Virus record (IMG/VR): IMGVR_UViG_3300030090_006322 | Coordinates: 1 to 64,000 of that record | DNA: 64,000 bases | DNA from: a virus | Strand: one strand, 5' to 3' | In this document: positions 17,585 to 25,663 of the stretch, in pieces | Layout: every line of letters starts with the position of its first letter | How positions within the stretch are numbered: position 1 is the first letter of the stretch | The notes under the pieces: model-generated | Database searches by the model: none | What the model was told of the DNA's origin: nothing | The model's input: the letters and a program-made list of their open reading frames with translations, nothing else | Translations under genes and position numbers: made by a program

Positions 17585-18063
17585 TTATCTCTCAAATTGT
17601 TGTTCTTTGTGAGCCTATGAATATAAAGCTCTTGGAGATAAAATTTACAAAACTCTAGGAGATTATAAGCCTCTGACATTTCGACACCTATACCAAATTT
17701 ATTAGCTGAATTACGAGTTACGCCAAAAGAAAATGCGGCGCTGCCGTCTTTCTTTTTATAAGGTTTAAAAGAAATTGAAGTTTTATTGTCTTCGTAAGAA
17801 TGAAAAGCTGAAAACTCTGTGTATTTTTCTACAGCATGAATAAAACCACCAATCTCGTTTTCATTTAACTTAATGGAAATGGATTTGTCAGGATCTTTAG
17901 CATTTTCAGAAAAAGAGCCTGTACGAGTTTTATCGTTCCAAGAATGTTGCTTTACAGCCCGAATGTAAACACATGGCTCTTGGTTTTTATTATTAGCTCC
18001 GATATCAAAACTAAAAGCACAACCTGTATTCTTTGAATTAGGTTTATAATACTGAACAATCAT
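17581..18063 (-). CDS. Conserved phage protein, possible ssDNA binding
   Basis: 160 residues of predicted beta sheet with a C-terminal helix: IVQYYKPNSKNTGCAFSFDI, VYIRAVKQHSWND, IGGFIHAVEKYTEFSAFHSYED, FGIGVEMSEAYNLLEF. Four strands then a helix recall PC4/Whirly-type ssDNA-binding folds, and I have the impression of relatives in marine T4-like phages, but function is unproven. The start codon sits inside an inverted repeat (18062-18099) with no Shine-Dalgarno, which suggests translational control. Confidence 0.6.
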   Translation of the reverse strand: MIVQYYKPNSKNTGCAFSFDIGANNKNQEPCVYIRAVKQHSWNDKTRTGSFSENAKDPDKSISIKLNENEIGGFIHAVEKYTEFSAFHSYEDNKTSISFKPYKKKDGSAAFSFGVTRNSANKFGIGVEMSEAYNLLEFCKFYLQELYIHRLTKNNNLRDK

Positions 18064-18099
18064 GTAGAATACTAAGCAACTAAGGCTTTTTTTCTACAT
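18062..18099 (-). promoter_or_regulatory. Inverted repeat sequestering a start codon
   Basis: ATGTAGAA at one end and TTCTACAT at the other are perfect 8-base arms with a 22-base loop. On the minus strand the right arm contains the ATG of the 160-residue gene, and an A-rich run (GAAAAAAAG) adjoins the left arm. The hairpin would hide the start codon. Confidence 0.5.
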
Positions 18100-18102
18100 A
18101 AA

Positions 18103-18624
18103 TTAATTTTTTGCTTTTTTAATTTGTTCAGGAGTAGGAGCGCCTTTGTCGCCTTTTTTACGCATTTTTTCACCAGAGCCGCTTTTAATTCTTTCCCTCT
18201 TTTTCCTGATGTTTTCCCAAAGACTACTGTCTGATTCTTTTTCTTTTAGAATTTCCTCATGGCGTTTCATAAATGCCTCATGATTCGGCCCAGCCATGTA
18301 TAGAGTTTTACCAGTGTCTGTTTTGTGGCTATGAAAACCTTTCAAACCTAGTTTTTTGGCATCTTTTAAAGCTTCTTCTTTTGTTTCGAAGTAATGCTTA
18401 TCTGCATCTTTTGCTGAATTACTAAAAAACATAAAGTTTTGTGTTTCATCCCAAGGGTTTGTCACGATAATAGACGCTTTGCTTTCAGCTTTATCAAACT
18501 GTGAAGCGCACACAGCAGCCCTTTGTTTAACATCTTTAAATTCATTTTTAGCCGTGAGATCAACCATACAGCGACTCATAAATTTGGATTTTTTTTCTCC
18601 GTCTCTAGGTGATGGTAGTGGCAT
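18103..18624 (-). CDS. Conserved phage protein with LWENIRKKR tail
   Basis: 173 residues, basic. N-terminal MPLPSPRDGEKKSKFMSRCM and VKQRAAVCASQF match a short module often found at the ends of phage prohead-protease or core proteins. A central segment (FETKEEALKDAKKLGLKGFHSH) looks like a small alpha-beta fold. The C-terminus LWENIRKKRERIKSGSGEKM then KGDKGAPTPEQIKKA is a widespread phage motif of unknown function. It precedes the 39-base gap with the hairpin and lies 2 bases after the kinase-fold gene. Confidence 0.65.
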   Translation of the reverse strand: MPLPSPRDGEKKSKFMSRCMVDLTAKNEFKDVKQRAAVCASQFDKAESKASIIVTNPWDETQNFMFFSNSAKDADKHYFETKEEALKDAKKLGLKGFHSHKTDTGKTLYMAGPNHEAFMKRHEEILKEKESDSSLWENIRKKRERIKSGSGEKMRKKGDKGAPTPEQIKKAKN

Positions 18625-18626
18625 AC

Positions 18627-19691
18627 TTAAGCTTTTACACCAAAAATAGGCTCGCAGATCGTTTTCATGATAAAATCTCTATTTTTATTAAAGATTTCTA
18701 TCTTACAAAACCTTTCGTAACAATGCGAAAAAATATCAGCTATATTTAAGATATTGTCGTACCTGTAAGAATCATAAATATAAATTTCTTTTATATATTG
18801 AGAGATTAAATCTCCTAATTTTTTTCTTAACTGTATCTCATACAATTTTTTGAAAAACTCTCTATCTTCAGAAATTTTCCCATATCTACAAAATTGAGAA
18901 AAAAGTTTATATTGGATATCCTCTGAAATTCCTAACTCTAGTAATATATCAGTAAAATCAATGTAGGGGTGACCCATAAAAACACACTCAAAATCATCAA
19001 AATAAAAGTTTGTTTTATCAAAAAATATATTATCTAAAGATAATTTACCATGACACTTAAATCTGTAAGGGAGTTCGATATTGTTTGATAATGAAACGAT
19101 TTGCTCTTTTAAATGGCTCATAAATTCACGGCATAGAGCATAGTCTGTGTAATTCTTAAAAGCGTCCAAGGAATCTTTGGGTAGATAACTAGAAGGATCT
19201 AAATTTAACAAAAACTTTTTTAAAGAGCTATTATAAGTGGGTTTTACTGGTTTTGTATTTTGGAAATCAAAATAACTTTCGAAAAATGAATCCAAATTTT
19301 CTACTAAGCAAGATCTGCCATAATTCCTGATGCTCTCGCAAGGAGGTGTCGAGGTGAGTAAATAAGAAATTTCTTCTCCGACCTTGAGTTGACCATAACT
19401 TTTAAATTTAGGCACCGCATATGAAGAGCAATTTTTTATCATGCTAGCTTCTTTTTTTAATATTCCATCTGAATCATCTAAAGAAATTTTTAATCTATAT
19501 TCACTTTTATTTTTATCTTTTAGCAAAAACACATCATAATTATCTTGTATCTTTCCTATCGAAATCGCACTAACATCCAAATCGGGGGCAATTTCTCCGA
19601 TAACTTTTTCAGCAAAAGCTAAATCTTGGCTTTGATTTTGAGTTTGAGGGAAAGCGTAAACTTTACCTTTAAAAAGAGAAGAAAGCTTCAT
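18627..19691 (-). CDS. Aminoglycoside-phosphotransferase-fold protein, catalytic Asp replaced
   Basis: 354 residues of APH/choline-kinase fold. An N-lobe strand with candidate ATP Lys (YRLKISLDD, K68) and a C-lobe Brenner motif are visible. That motif should read HGDxxxxN but reads H214-G-K-L-S-L-D-N221: the catalytic Asp is Lys (codons CAT GGT AAA). The metal-binding DDFE (232-235) and GHPYIDFTDI remain. It may be a pseudokinase that binds ligand, or use the nearby D220. In this fold the substrate is usually a small molecule. It lies downstream of a terminator-like hairpin at 19705-19736, so it may have its own promoter. Confidence 0.7.
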   Translation of the reverse strand: MKLSSLFKGKVYAFPQTQNQSQDLAFAEKVIGEIAPDLDVSAISIGKIQDNYDVFLLKDKNKSEYRLKISLDDSDGILKKEASMIKNCSSYAVPKFKSYGQLKVGEEISYLLTSTPPCESIRNYGRSCLVENLDSFFESYFDFQNTKPVKPTYNSSLKKFLLNLDPSSYLPKDSLDAFKNYTDYALCREFMSHLKEQIVSLSNNIELPYRFKCHGKLSLDNIFFDKTNFYFDDFECVFMGHPYIDFTDILLELGISEDIQYKLFSQFCRYGKISEDREFFKKLYEIQLRKKLGDLISQYIKEIYIYDSYRYDNILNIADIFSHCYERFCKIEIFNKNRDFIMKTICEPIFGVKA

Positions 19692-19704
19692 GAATTATAA
19701 TAAA

Positions 19705-19736
19705 ATAAACCCCCCCTTTTTCAAGGGAGGGTTTAT
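19705..19736 (-). terminator. Rho-independent-like terminator, leftward
   Basis: A 12-base stem (ATAAACCCTCCC with GGGGGGGTTTAT, one mismatch) and an 8-base loop is followed on the minus strand by a T-rich run (TTTATTTTATTATAATT). It lies between the 74-residue gene and the kinase-fold gene, and could end or attenuate transcription of the replication genes. Confidence 0.6.
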
Positions 19737-19751
19737 CAATGAGCAAAACCA

Positions 19752-19766
19752 CCTCAATATTTGAGG
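19752..19766. other. Small hairpin beside terminator
   Basis: CCTCAA-TAT-TTGAGG, a perfect 6-base stem with 3-base loop, 15 bases from the larger terminator hairpin. It may strengthen termination; no T-run follows on either strand. Confidence 0.4.
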
Positions 19767-19785
19767 CGACTATTATTTAACAAGA

Positions 19786-20010
19786 CTAAAACACCTTGCC
19801 AAAATTCTTTTCTGCAATTCTAACGCCACACACACTAGTTTTTGCAAAAGTGCGTGATTTTTTAGAATTCCTATCATAAACTTGCACGTAGCTGTCGGTC
19901 TCTTTCATTAATTGAGCATTAAGGGACTCTCCTTGAGAAGTATATAGACCAAAAAACCTTCCTTTGGAGTTACGAATAGCCCTCATGACTCGCGTATTGA
20001 CTTTGTTCAT
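19786..20010 (-). CDS. Small basic hypothetical protein
   Basis: 74 residues. A beta-rich core (GRFFGLYTSQG, LMKETDSYVQVYDR, FAKTSVCGVRI) with a basic N-terminus; it looks like a compact SH3-like barrel and may bind nucleic acid, which is inference. It is the last gene before the 94-base gap with hairpins and lies 9 bases after the Clp gene. Confidence 0.6.
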   Translation of the reverse strand: MNKVNTRVMRAIRNSKGRFFGLYTSQGESLNAQLMKETDSYVQVYDRNSKKSRTFAKTSVCGVRIAEKNFGKVF

Positions 20011-20019
20011 GTCGTTATC

Positions 20020-22467
20020 TTATGCGAACTGGAGTGATTTGTCAACTACATTTATAGAAATTTTATCAATTCCTCTATTTTTAACAATATAGTTTGATAT
20101 CGGGACTTGAATCAAAACTTTAACTGCGCTTTTTATTTGTCTAGCGTGATTTTTTTCTAGTTTAATTTTATTTAAAATATAATTTTCCACGCTTTTGGTA
20201 AAAGATATTTCGATGTTTCTATCTTGTAGTCTTTCCTTTATTGCTATAAGTTCTGTTTTAATTATTTTCAAAAGTTCTTTTTCCCCTAACTCGTTAAAAA
20301 CTACTACTTCATCAACTCTAGCTAAAAGCTCTGGCCTAAAATATTTTTTTAAAGATTTTTTATAAACATCCGTGTCGCTTTCAGCGTCTTGAATAAAACC
20401 CATACTTCTCTTTGTTTTCTCTTTGTGACCCACATTAGAAGTCATAACTATCACTGTTTTAGAAAAATCTATCTTTCTATTTAAGTTATCTGTAGCATAT
20501 CCTTCATCTAAAATATGCAAAAGAATGTCTAAAACTTTAGGCTCACATTTTTCCACTTCATCAAACAAAACAACACAGTTGGGATTATTCCTGACATATT
20601 CTGTCAATAACCCTCCCTCTTCATAACCGACATAACCTGCATTTGCCCCCATTAGCTTTGAAATACCAGTTTTATCTTGGTATTCACTCATATTTAGTTG
20701 TAAAAAAGCCCTCTCGTTGCCGAAAAAATATTTAGCAATTTTCTTAGCAGTGAAAGTTTTACCGACACTTGTGGAACCCACAAATAAAAAGTTACTTAAA
20801 GGTTTACAGGGGTCATTTAGACCAGCTTTTACGCATGAAAGAGCATTGTGTATAATTTTTATATTTTCTTCTTGCCCGAAAATTTCGCCATTCATTTGAT
20901 TATAGAACTGATTAAAAGAAGAGGTATTTTTAGCTATGGTTTTAACTGATAAACCTGTTTTTTCTTTAAAGACGGACAAAATATCTTTCTGTCTTATTTT
21001 TTGTTTGCGCCCTTTTTTAGCTCCATATCTCGCCATGACCTCTAAATAATCTTTTAGAAGACTTGTGAATTTTTCTTCGTCTATTTTGTCTTCTTCAGAT
21101 GTCCCCATCAAGAATTCACAAAAAGAAGTTCTTACTTGCTCTACACTAGAGGGAACTTCATTGTATTTGATTTTTGTTCTAGCTCCTAACTGATCTATAA
21201 TGTCAAAAGCTTTATCTGGAAACTTTTTGTTGCTTAAAAACTTTTCACATAAATCAATAATTGTATCGATGTCTGATTCAGAATACTTAACGTGATGAAA
21301 ATCCTCATAATAAGATAAAGCATTCATTACTATTTTTTTAGTATCAGCTTTAGAGGGTTCTTCTACCATTATCTTGTCGAACCTTCTTTTCATGGCGGTA
21401 TCTTTCTCAAAAAACTTTTTGTATTCTTGAGATGTGGTTGCGCCGATACATTTTATATCACCTCTTGCTAAAGCTGGTTTTAACATATTAGATGCGTCCA
21501 CCGCACCTTCAGAGTTGCCAGCTCCAATTATAGTGTGTATTTCATCAAAAAACAAAATGATGTTAGATTCTTTCTCTACTTCAGCTATAAGGGATTTAAA
21601 CCTCTCCTCAAACTCTCCTCGATACTTTGTACCTGCTATCATAGCGCTTATATCCACAGCGCAAATTTGCATAAGAGACATATGAGGTGGGCTTTCTTGA
21701 CTGATAATTTTTTGGACAAGACCCTCTACTATTGCTGTTTTGCCAACACCTGCATCACCGACCAAAATAGCATTGCTTTTATTCTTTTTAGATAAAATCT
21801 CTATTAATTCATGTATTTCTTTGTCTCTACCTGAAACTTTCGACGTTTTTTGCGAAACAAATCTTTCGTTTAAGTTTACGCAATATTTTGACAGGTTTGG
21901 CAGTGGACCTTCTCCTTCTATCTTTTTACTTTTTATTTTTAGGCGAACATCTTCTATTTTTTCAGGATCTAAAAGAATGTTTTTTATTTGATCAGTAGGA
22001 GGTATGCTGGTTTCTAAAACATAAGTTTCAATTATATCTTTAGCGTGGATAGTATCTATGCCATTTGCCTTCATATATTCAACAAACGGTCCTTCCATGT
22101 CTAGGATGGTATAAAGAATATGTTCTATGCCAATAAAGTAACTGTCAAAATTATCTGAAAAATCTTTAGCAAAAAATATAATTTCATTTACGTCCTCATG
22201 CCAACCACCTTGACCTTTTGAGGCTTGGAAATAATCTTTATTCTTAGCGGCATATTTTTTAAACAATTTAATAAAACTTTGCCCATCGAAAGAAATGCCA
22301 TAACTTTTTAGTCTAACAGCACAGCTATCAGATATATTTATTAAACATCCGTAAACTAGATGTGCAGTTGTAACCAAATTGTGTCCATTAGCTTCTGCAA
22401 ATTTTTGAGAATCTTTTAGTCCCTTTTTGGCTTTTGGGGTTAAATTGAAATCGGTTAGACCCATCAT
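20020..22467 (-). CDS. clpA: ClpA/ClpC-type AAA+ unfoldase
   Basis: 815 residues with the full Hsp100 layout: Clp N-domain (1-150), D1 with Walker A GDAGVGKT (237-244) and Walker B FFDEIH (306-311), D2 with Walker A GSTSVGKT (564-571) and Walker B LFDEVE (634-639), and a D2-small domain. There is no long ClpB-type coiled-coil middle domain. At 689-691, M-G-F lies where ClpA has its IGL ClpP-docking tripeptide (aligned context TKRSMGF then ARVDEVVVF), so it could feed a host ClpP; no clpP is in the window. Possible roles: redirecting host proteolysis or remodelling phage complexes. The start is one of two adjacent ATGs behind AGTGTAA. ClpC is an alternative name. Confidence 0.85.
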   Translation of the reverse strand: MMGLTDFNLTPKAKKGLKDSQKFAEANGHNLVTTAHLVYGCLINISDSCAVRLKSYGISFDGQSFIKLFKKYAAKNKDYFQASKGQGGWHEDVNEIIFFAKDFSDNFDSYFIGIEHILYTILDMEGPFVEYMKANGIDTIHAKDIIETYVLETSIPPTDQIKNILLDPEKIEDVRLKIKSKKIEGEGPLPNLSKYCVNLNERFVSQKTSKVSGRDKEIHELIEILSKKNKSNAILVGDAGVGKTAIVEGLVQKIISQESPPHMSLMQICAVDISAMIAGTKYRGEFEERFKSLIAEVEKESNIILFFDEIHTIIGAGNSEGAVDASNMLKPALARGDIKCIGATTSQEYKKFFEKDTAMKRRFDKIMVEEPSKADTKKIVMNALSYYEDFHHVKYSESDIDTIIDLCEKFLSNKKFPDKAFDIIDQLGARTKIKYNEVPSSVEQVRTSFCEFLMGTSEEDKIDEEKFTSLLKDYLEVMARYGAKKGRKQKIRQKDILSVFKEKTGLSVKTIAKNTSSFNQFYNQMNGEIFGQEENIKIIHNALSCVKAGLNDPCKPLSNFLFVGSTSVGKTFTAKKIAKYFFGNERAFLQLNMSEYQDKTGISKLMGANAGYVGYEEGGLLTEYVRNNPNCVVLFDEVEKCEPKVLDILLHILDEGYATDNLNRKIDFSKTVIVMTSNVGHKEKTKRSMGFIQDAESDTDVYKKSLKKYFRPELLARVDEVVVFNELGEKELLKIIKTELIAIKERLQDRNIEISFTKSVENYILNKIKLEKNHARQIKSAVKVLIQVPISNYIVKNRGIDKISINVVDKSLQFA

Positions 22468-22473
22468 AATTCT

Positions 22474-22480
22474 TTACACT
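22474..22480 (-). promoter_or_regulatory. AGTGTAA motif before Clp gene
   Basis: CTTAAATAGTGTAA on the minus strand overlaps the TAG stop of the polymerase gene. Six bases separate it from the first ATG of the unfoldase. Confidence 0.35.
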
Positions 22481-25034
22481 ATTTAAGTTCAGATAGTTTC
22501 ATGTAGATTTTGTCTTTTAATGGGAAGATCTTGTCAATAAACACAATATCATCCCCTTTAGACCCGTATATTATCACAATATCCGACTTTTTGGGCAATT
22601 TTTTCCCAGAATTTAAATAATCTGTTAATCGAGCGTCTCTATTGCTGTCTAGAAAAAGACCCTCTAAAATACCTCCTTCGTCTTGCATTGTAAGGCGAGC
22701 GTATTTGTTGCCATTTCTGCTTGTTCTACGCATTATATCAGTAAGCACACCGACAAATTTTATATTAGATCGCTCATTCAAATCTTTTACTGTATCTGCT
22801 GAATGAAAATCGCCTTCATAACTAAAAACCTGTCTTATATTATAAGAATAACTATAACCCAAAAGCTTTTCTTCGAAAAACCAATTAGCATATTTTATAT
22901 GCTCTTTGTTCATCTCATAAATTTCTTTATATGGTTGGAATTTTTTACGAAATGTTTCGAATCTTTTATCTGAAAACATTTTCCTATTATCGTCACCAAT
23001 CATATCCTCTTGTTTGGCACTGTGGATAGCTGTGATTATGTCGTAATTGTATTTATCGCCAATAGATATAAAATTTCTTTTTTCTCTATCAGTCAAAATA
23101 TTGAATGTTTGAGCTTCTAGGACTAGTCTAGGTCTATTGCTTTTTACAAAGGAGTCTAGTAGACCCGCTTGAATTAAAGCTGAAAGAGTACCGATATTTA
23201 AACCAGCTTGTTTCGCTGATAAAAACACTTCATACTTGTTAGAGAATGACTCCTCTCTAAAATCAAGTAAAGACTGTAAAACCTTGGTCGATACGCCTTT
23301 TATTGAATTTAAGCCATATCTTATGTTTTTACCCTCTATTTTAAAATCTATGTCTGATTTATTTAAGTCAGGTGGCAAAAGCTTTATGTCAAAATGAGAA
23401 AGTTCTTGAGATATTTTAGCTATCTCCTCATGAGAATTAGGTTCAAATTTCGCGTATTTTAAAAGACTTAAAAAGAACTCTTGCGGATATGTAAACTTCA
23501 AATAAACAGTTATAGCAGCTAAGTGTGCATAACTAATCGAATGGGATTTGTTAAAAGAGTAATTAGCAGAGTCTTCTGCCACTCTCCATAAAACATCTCC
23601 AATAGCAGGGTCTAATTTATTTTCTTGAATCTTATCCTCGATTCTCGCTTTCCATGCTGGCATTTGATCGACTTTTTTCTTGCCGACAATCCTTCTTAGT
23701 TGCTCCGCTTCATCTAAAGTAAAACCTACCTTTACAGCCATTTTCATTAACTGTTCTTGGTAAAGAGGAATACCACCTGTGTAGCTCAAAATATCATCAA
23801 AAAACTCATGAACCGATTGGAATTCTCCAGTGCGAACGTATGCCGCATAACTATCTTTGAAATCTAAAGCTCCAGGTCTTGCTATAGCTACTACAGCAGA
23901 TAATTGTTCAAGATTTTGAGGCGCGATCAAACGACAAACTTTGAAGTTTGTCTCCGCTTCGATTTGGAATAATCCTTGTGGAGAGCGCAAAGAGGATAAA
24001 GCTGTATAAATAATTTTATCATGAACGTCTATTTCTGATACATCTATACCCACTTGTTTGCAAACGTCATGAACAACAGAAAGCGTTCTTAAGCCAAGGA
24101 TATCGAACTTAACACTAAGGCTCGCGACATCATTCATGTCATATCCAGAAACTAAAGCGCCATCATTAGTTACTTGAAGAGGCATAATGCCATCTAGATT
24201 ATAATATGAAATAGAAATGCCAGAAGGATGCACACCAGTATTTTTATTTAACCCTTCTAGTTTTTTGGCTATCTTAAAAACTTTAGGATATTTATCGGCA
24301 TAAGATCTAAAAGATTCGCTGTCATCATAAGCCGCATCTAATTTGGAAACAATTCCGAAATTCTTTGGTATAGTATCACTGATCTGATTAACGTCTATTT
24401 CAGACAATTCAGCGACAATTTTACCGCACTCTTTCATGCATAGTTTACCACTAAGAGTGTTAAGAGTAAGAATCTTGGAAGTTTTGCCCTGATATTTTTT
24501 TTCGATGTATTCAATAACCTCTGCTCTCCGATCATATGAAATATCATTATCCACATCAGCGAGCAAACTACCATCCAGAAAAACTTCACCATTGTGTTCT
24601 ATTTTCCTAGCTCGACTTTTTGATACAAATCTCTCAAAAAAGAGATCATATTCAATAGGATCTATATTAGTCACACCGATGACATACAGAACCAAAGAAC
24701 CAGCGGCGCTTCCCCTACCTGCTCCTGTAGGGATGTCGTTTTCTTTGCAAAAATTTATAATATCCCAATTAAGAAGAATGTAGTCAGTAAACCCAAGATC
24801 ATCAAAGATGGTTAATTCTTCTTTTAATCTATCATAATAAGTTTGTGCGTTTTCAAACTTATCAATACCTTTTTCTTTTAATCTGGCAAAGCAAAGCTTT
24901 CTCAAGAACTGGAAGTTATCCCCCAGGTCTACACAAGCAACCTCGTCATAATATTTTTTTTGTATTTTAATTTCTGGGAGCTTAACGCCAACTGGAAATG
25001 GCGTATTGTAGCCTTTAAAAGTATTAGAACTCAT
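22479..25034 (-). CDS. dnaE: DNA polymerase III alpha subunit, polymerase part (PHP-less)
   Basis: 851 residues of C-family polymerase. GRGSAAGSLVLYVIGV (106-121) is the palm signature; the paired catalytic acids lie in ADVDND (D160/D162/D164) and the third in KFDILGL (D311). TGVHPSGISIS, GLFQIE, ARPGALD, YQEQLMKMA and EAEQLRRIVGKKK are further family motifs. A helix-hairpin-helix region (IRYGLNSIKGVSTKVLQSLL) and an OB fold (FVGVLTDIMRRTSRNGNKYA) follow; the tau-binding tail is absent. The N-terminal PHP domain is missing and is encoded two genes upstream. All catalytic residues are kept, so it is predicted to be the phage replicase. ATGA overlap with the exonuclease. Confidence 0.93.
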   Translation of the reverse strand: MSSNTFKGYNTPFPVGVKLPEIKIQKKYYDEVACVDLGDNFQFLRKLCFARLKEKGIDKFENAQTYYDRLKEELTIFDDLGFTDYILLNWDIINFCKENDIPTGAGRGSAAGSLVLYVIGVTNIDPIEYDLFFERFVSKSRARKIEHNGEVFLDGSLLADVDNDISYDRRAEVIEYIEKKYQGKTSKILTLNTLSGKLCMKECGKIVAELSEIDVNQISDTIPKNFGIVSKLDAAYDDSESFRSYADKYPKVFKIAKKLEGLNKNTGVHPSGISISYYNLDGIMPLQVTNDGALVSGYDMNDVASLSVKFDILGLRTLSVVHDVCKQVGIDVSEIDVHDKIIYTALSSLRSPQGLFQIEAETNFKVCRLIAPQNLEQLSAVVAIARPGALDFKDSYAAYVRTGEFQSVHEFFDDILSYTGGIPLYQEQLMKMAVKVGFTLDEAEQLRRIVGKKKVDQMPAWKARIEDKIQENKLDPAIGDVLWRVAEDSANYSFNKSHSISYAHLAAITVYLKFTYPQEFFLSLLKYAKFEPNSHEEIAKISQELSHFDIKLLPPDLNKSDIDFKIEGKNIRYGLNSIKGVSTKVLQSLLDFREESFSNKYEVFLSAKQAGLNIGTLSALIQAGLLDSFVKSNRPRLVLEAQTFNILTDREKRNFISIGDKYNYDIITAIHSAKQEDMIGDDNRKMFSDKRFETFRKKFQPYKEIYEMNKEHIKYANWFFEEKLLGYSYSYNIRQVFSYEGDFHSADTVKDLNERSNIKFVGVLTDIMRRTSRNGNKYARLTMQDEGGILEGLFLDSNRDARLTDYLNSGKKLPKKSDIVIIYGSKGDDIVFIDKIFPLKDKIYMKLSELK

Positions 25035-25663
25035 ATTTCTAAATCAAATAATTGCTTACGAAAAACTTTAAAGTTCATCTCAATATCGTATAAAGCATCA
25101 TGCAACCTTTTAGGGTCGTGGTCAATATTATATTTCTTAAGAAGAGTAGCTTGAGATGTTTTTAAACCCCTCTCCTTATGATTTAAGAGCCTATACTGCC
25201 AACCAATAAAATCATCTTTATCTACAGGGATTTCTTTGGCTATAGCTGTGGCAAGAGATTTTGTGTCTATAATCCTAGAAACAAATGAGTAATCTGCTTT
25301 TTTACCCATTAGCTTTCTCCAAATGTTAACCATGTATACATCAAAACCCAAAAGATTTTGGCCGATAATTAAATTATTTTCGTCATAAAGGTCTTTTGAA
25401 AATTCCTGCCAAACTTGATTGGGGGCTTTGCATTTCTTATTGTATTCTTTCATGGAGAACCCCGTCACTTTAGCAGCTCCTTCTGAAACATCTAGATTGG
25501 GCCAATGTATAAACATATCATTCCGCGCCACAATTTTATCTCCCTCGACCACTAGCCAAGCGACCTGCCAAGGTCTAGAAGTGATTAAATTTAAACCTTC
25601 GGTTTCTGTGTCAAAGACTATGTATCTTTGTTTTTTATTAAATCTAAGCAGTGGTTCGTTCAT
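25031..25663 (-). CDS. dnaQ: DnaQ-like 3'-5' proofreading exonuclease
   Basis: 210 residues, DEDD exonuclease. ExoI is FDTETEG (D18, E20); ExoII is IGQNLLGFDVY (D108); ExoIII is HDALYD (H188, D193), making it DEDDh type like the Pol III epsilon subunit. All catalytic residues are present. Its position between the PHP and polymerase genes makes it the likely proofreader of this polymerase. It overlaps the PHP gene by 20 bases and the polymerase gene by 4, so translation is probably coupled. Confidence 0.92.
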   Translation of the reverse strand: MNEPLLRFNKKQRYIVFDTETEGLNLITSRPWQVAWLVVEGDKIVARNDMFIHWPNLDVSEGAAKVTGFSMKEYNKKCKAPNQVWQEFSKDLYDENNLIIGQNLLGFDVYMVNIWRKLMGKKADYSFVSRIIDTKSLATAIAKEIPVDKDDFIGWQYRLLNHKERGLKTSQATLLKKYNIDHDPKRLHDALYDIEMNFKVFRKQLFDLEI

